This document shows positions 60,404 to 64,000 of a DNA stretch of 64,000 nucleotides, piece by piece; positions within the stretch are counted from its first letter, which is position 1; each line of letters begins with the position of its first letter. Both the position numbers and the translations under genes were made by a program. The DNA lies in the NCBI GenBank assembly GCA_023078685.1, contig JALGAS010000002.1, forward strand, positions 6,014,001 to 6,078,000. The letters run 5' to 3'. This DNA comes from Neopestalotiopsis rosae (Eukaryota; Ascomycota; Sordariomycetes; Amphisphaeriales; Sporocadaceae). The notes below the pieces were generated by a model. It ran no database searches, was not told where the DNA came from, and worked only from the letters and a program-made list of their open reading frames with translations.

Positions 60404-62175
60404 CTACTCTCTCAATGTAATTCTAACCGGGAAACCATCCACAGGATGAGAGCCAGCGCCGCCCATCTCAGCCTGGTATACTCGATTTCCATCCACCGTG
60501 GTGATGCCTTCTTTTCCATGCTTCTTGTCCCACTCGGTGTAGGCAAGATTGATGTCAAACATCCTAAGAGTCATTACTAGCACCACTTTGAGTTCAAGTT
60601 GTGCAAGTGTCTGTCCGATGCAGGCACGCGGACCCCATTCAAATGCCCTCCAAGAGCCTTTCTTGGGGTAAAGAGGATCATGAGGCTCCACCAGCCAGCG
60701 ATCGGGGATGAAGTCTTCGGGACGTTCAAAGACCTCGGGGCTGTGATGCATGACTAGATTGAGAGACCATATGTGGCACCCGTCTGTGGGATATTGTTTG
60801 CCATCTTCATCAGTCAAGATCAGGTCGGAGCGACCATCGCGAATGCTGGCCCCAGGAGGGAAAAGACGCAGGACCTCCTTGATAACTGCTTGAGTGTATT
60901 GTAATTTGTTGAGCCAAGTCGGATCTTTGGTGATTTGTAGCTGTACATTTTCGACGGAGAAGTCGGAGCCGAACACTGCATCGTGCTCGTTTCGGACTCT
61001 CTCCAGAATATCTGGATGCTTAAAGAGAAGGTAGTAACAGTATAATAGAGTACTGCTGGTTGTGTCGTGCCCCGCGTAGAGGAACAAACGAAGTTGTGGT
61101 ATCACGAGTTTCTTGAAAGTTTTCTTTGAAAGCTCTCCTGTGTCGCCGACATCCTTGAGATACTCATCCATGACTAACGAGATGACAGACCTAGGCTGTA
61201 GATGCTTTGAAGGGTCTCGACGGGAAGATACTAGCTCTTCAAAGCGCTTATCGATTTCCCCACCAAGATATCGGTCGATACAGAAGCTGTTATATTTTTG
61301 TATCAAGGGACGAGGACTTAGGTAGCGTCGGAAAGGATTGAATGACGTTGCAAACGGTGTCCAGAGAATCTGTCGCCGGACGCCGTCGGCCAGAACACTC
61401 CCTTGGGTCTGGTAGTACAGACGAGAACCGCTGAATATAGCAATGAATGATCAGTAGGAGTCCTATGTTCCAATAGCCGACGCTGGCACAGTGGGCAAAA
61501 GCTTACAAGGTGACCTGGCTGATTACGTCAAATGTAAGGCGCAACGTATACTCTTCCAGCTGGAACATATCTCCTTGCAATGCGGCATTGCGAAGCAACT
61601 GGCAGAAGACAGCGACTTCATCCGCAATCGCTGGTGCAAGTCCCGTGATGTAGCTGGGAGCAAAACCTGGATTGAAGAGTGCACGCCATTTTTTCCAGGT
61701 GCCTCCATGCATCGTCATCAGGGAAGGCCCGCCCATAATGACATCCATGGTATCAGTTATAGTTTGCGGTTTGTTGAGAAAGGCAGCCTCGACTTGGGCC
61801 GCCGTATATGGATTGGCGACAACCATGAGAGTCTTGTTAAAAGGCCAAAGATTAAGGTAGAAGATACCCTTGGGAAACTGATTCGCTATCTTTCGCACCA
61901 TGACGTGCGTGGTGACGTTTCGTGGCAGATTCTGCATCGCTTCCTTTACCGCGAGCAAGTGACCAAACACAGGATGGTACGCTGGCATTGGCTTCCCGGC
62001 AGTGAATATTTCAGCTCCATCATCACCGTGACCCAGTGTGTAGGGGGATTTCACTCACTGCTTTGGCTTCCTGAAGCATCTGCACATGTTTTCGGTTCGT
62101 AAGTAGCCTGGAAATGAAGAGGGTGACCAAAGCAACTGCTGTTGCGACCATAGCGGTCGCACCTAATTGAGCCAT
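60404..62175 (-). CDS. Cytochrome P450, microsomal CYP4/CYP52-like type
   Basis: Three exons: 62059-62175, 61507-61991 and 60404-61430, with introns of 67 and 76 bp, giving 542 aa. The first exon encodes the membrane anchor (MAQLGATAMVATAVALVTLF). A Pro-rich hinge PMPAYHPVFGHLL opens exon 2. The I-helix AGHDTTSSTL, K-helix KEVLRLFPP, PEDFIPDRW and heme loop FEWGPRACIGQTLAQLELK (Cys near residue 471) are all intact, so this should be an active monooxygenase. The overall pattern is that of fungal fatty-acid or secondary-metabolite hydroxylases; the precise family cannot be called by eye. The intron 1 acceptor is GGAAG/CCA, chosen because it keeps phase and starts at the PMPAYHP hinge. It follows the CYP7/8-like P450 in tandem orientation with 1.4 kb between. 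Confidence 0.9.
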
Positions 62176-63054
62176 GACTTTGTTGTTGAACGATCAAGGA
62201 TGTGAAAAAGGCAGTGTATCAAAAATTGACGGTGTTTGAAATTCGACACAGCCTGGCGCATTTGAAGAGGAATGAAGAAGTTGTCAGAATGCACGTTGCT
62301 ATTCCCCCCCCTTTCCTTTTGGTTTGTTGGTCGGTGGCAGTGCTGGACCCCAAAGTCCTTGCATGTGCTTGCAGGATAGAGTCTCATTTAAGTGGTGTCT
62401 GTTGGCAATATTTGTATGCAGGTGAAACGAGGGGTTCTGGGCAGTACCACCACCCTGTGCTGTCACGCCTGAAAGGCTGAACACAGTTTTTGTTTTGTTT
62501 AGCATTCTGGCGAGGAACTTTTGGTTCTGCACTTTGGCGTGCCGCGTGCCGCGTGGGGTCCATCACATTGAAGAATGCAACCAGCCGTGTTTTTCATACA
62601 GGCAAAATAGGATCGCCTCCCCGCACCGGTCAGCAACCAGAAACACCAGGCTGCAGGCAACGAATGTTGTGCATCAAGCACAATATATCTATTTTCGTAT
62701 TGTCATTGGACTGGTCTGCAATGACTGATTTCGGTATTCGGCAGACTGGCGTCGCTCGCGTGGCAACGATCAGCGAAAGGCTGAGGCACCACACCGTCTT
62801 GAGGCGCCCATGATTTCGTTCTCCCCCATCTTGGGAATTCCCTGGATCTCACAAAGTGGCTTGTCCTTCTGGCATTTCTCATAGCTGCAACTCAATCGCC
62901 TAATCGCCTTTTTCTTCTTTTTTTCTTCTTTCCTTTCCTTTTATTTTCGTGATATGCCTCATTCTTGCACTGTCTTCTCGCGCATTCCTTTCCCCTATTC
63001 ACCTAAGGTTACCTAGGTACCTAGGTTACTGATACATAGTGATTATCTTACACA
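62176..63054. other. Divergent promoter region
   Basis: Lies between the P450 start and the start of the rhodopsin-domain gene. It contains a CGTGCCG tandem near 62535-62557, CT-rich leader sequence at 62900-62990 and the palindrome at 63011-63026. Confidence 0.5.
63011..63026. promoter_or_regulatory. Perfect 16-bp palindrome ahead of the rhodopsin-domain gene
   Basis: ACCTAGGTACCTAGGT equals its own reverse complement and lies 29 bases before the ATG at 63055. It could be a dimer-binding site or leader hairpin; no regulator is identified. Confidence 0.5.
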
Positions 63055-64000
63055 ATGGATATTTCTGCTCTCCCTCATGCTTCCGATATACCCGGCAGAC
63101 AGAAAATTATTGACCACGCTGGTAGAATAGACAGGCAGTCCTTTCTGGTAATTACAAACTATTGACCCAGTCCATTAATTCCAGTTCATTGACAAAATTC
63201 ACTCATCTAGATTTCAACAGGCATCCTGTTTGGACTTGGCATCCTATTCGCTTCATCACGTTTGGTAATTTGGCTTTTCAGCCGCCGAAATTTGCGATGG
63301 GATGATGGTTTTGTGCTCATCGCGACAGCCGCCCTGGCAGCTGCATATGGTACATGCCTCAAGGCATTAGGTACCCTCTATCTCACAGAGGCCACCCAAA
63401 GAAATCTCGTGATTCCCTTCCAAGAAGAGATTCCCGAAATGCTAGATCTGGTCAAATGGGCCACGATATTTGCTGCCATGAACTGGACCTCAGTGTATAT
63501 GGTCAAGCTGTCTTTCGAATATTTCTTCTACACCTTGATCAGAGGAATGGCTCGAAAATATACCATCTTCTACTGGACAACAGTAGCTGCTACTGTTGTG
63601 TTCTGGCTCTTTACGACTCTGGATTCTATTGTTATCTGTCCTCACTGGGGAGCAGACGCAGGTCAGTTTGCCTTGACCCAAATGCCGTGACATTCCAGGA
63701 AGCTAACATCGTGCGTCTTCAGCGCAATGCAGCAAAAATCCAAACCAACATGCTAGAAGCCTCACAGTCGGCCTTCTTGTCGCGTGTCTTGACATCATCA
63801 GTGATATCATGAGTATGTTTATACTACAGATGCAACAAGCCTCGTCGTACTCGGATCCTAAATACTGACTCGTCTGTTAGTCGTGGCCCTACCTATCGCA
63901 ATCCTCAGGCAATCTATGATGCCATTTTCTCGAAAAGTGTCACTTGGTACGATGCTGTGTCTCTCGATCGCGATGATCGTCTGTGCGATTATACGGCTGG
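63055..64000 (+). CDS. Fungal rhodopsin-domain (SAT4/PTH11-like) membrane protein, truncated by the window
   Basis: Exons 63055-63147, 63211-63661, 63723-63812 and 63881 to beyond the window end, joined by 55-75 bp introns in consistent phase. The N-terminus before the first helix is short (31 residues) and has no CFEM cysteine pattern. Successive hydrophobic segments are visible: TGILFGLGILFASSRLVIWL, DDGFVLIATAALAAAY, a helix ending MNWTSVYMVKLSFEYFF, then YWTTVAATVVFWLF, LTVGLLVACLDIISDI and beyond. The RxNLRWDD element after helix 1 and the C-W/CP region after helix 4 are typical of the fungal rhodopsin domain (PF20684), a seven-helix fold. Such proteins are often called integral membrane or PTH11-like proteins. 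A ligand or signalling role is unproven. The C-terminal part is outside the window. Confidence 0.85.

Overview
This window is nuclear DNA of a filamentous ascomycete (Pezizomycotina), most likely a Sordariomycete. The evidence is many 50-100 bp GT-AG introns, ORFs split in the way fungal genes are, Tup1-Cyc8 and TBL1-type corepressor genes, a facA-type acetyl-CoA synthetase, a Rds1-like ferritin-domain protein, a 2EXR-domain remnant, P450s and a fungal rhodopsin-domain membrane protein. I cannot assign genus or species from sequence alone.

Layout. 0.7-7.2 kb (minus strand): a conserved hypothetical protein with a possible mitochondrial isoform, ribosomal protein uL3, and the Cyc8/Ssn6 TPR corepressor. 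7.2-16.2 kb: a 9 kb stretch with no gene I can support, but with promoter-like and repeat features. 16.2-29.9 kb: a TMEM115-like Golgi rhomboid-fold protein, a TBL1/Sif2-type WD40 protein with a 17-nt microexon, a class I/II aminotransferase, and a replication factor C small subunit (Rfc5). 33.8-47.0 kb: acetyl-CoA synthetase (two tiny exons near its start), alpha/beta hydrolase, Baeyer-Villiger-type flavin monooxygenase, long-chain alcohol oxidase, and a convergent Old Yellow Enzyme. 48.8-51.2 kb: the ribosome-biogenesis genes NOP10 and NOB1, convergent. 52-64 kb: a more accessory region with a secreted Rds1-like ferritin-fold protein, a small GPI-anchored protein, a broken 2EXR-domain gene, two cytochrome P450s of different types, and the start of a rhodopsin-domain membrane protein running off the end.

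The most interesting functional reading is the 33.8-47.0 kb block. Enone reduction (OYE), Baeyer-Villiger oxidation of a ketone to an ester, ester hydrolysis, oxidation of the released alcohol, and activation of released acetate to acetyl-CoA form one chemically continuous route. This is inference from gene families and adjacency; no substrate can be read from the sequence.

Exon boundaries were worked out by hand from splice-site consensus, reading-frame phase and family conservation. I found no tRNA, rRNA, CRISPR array or intact transposon.
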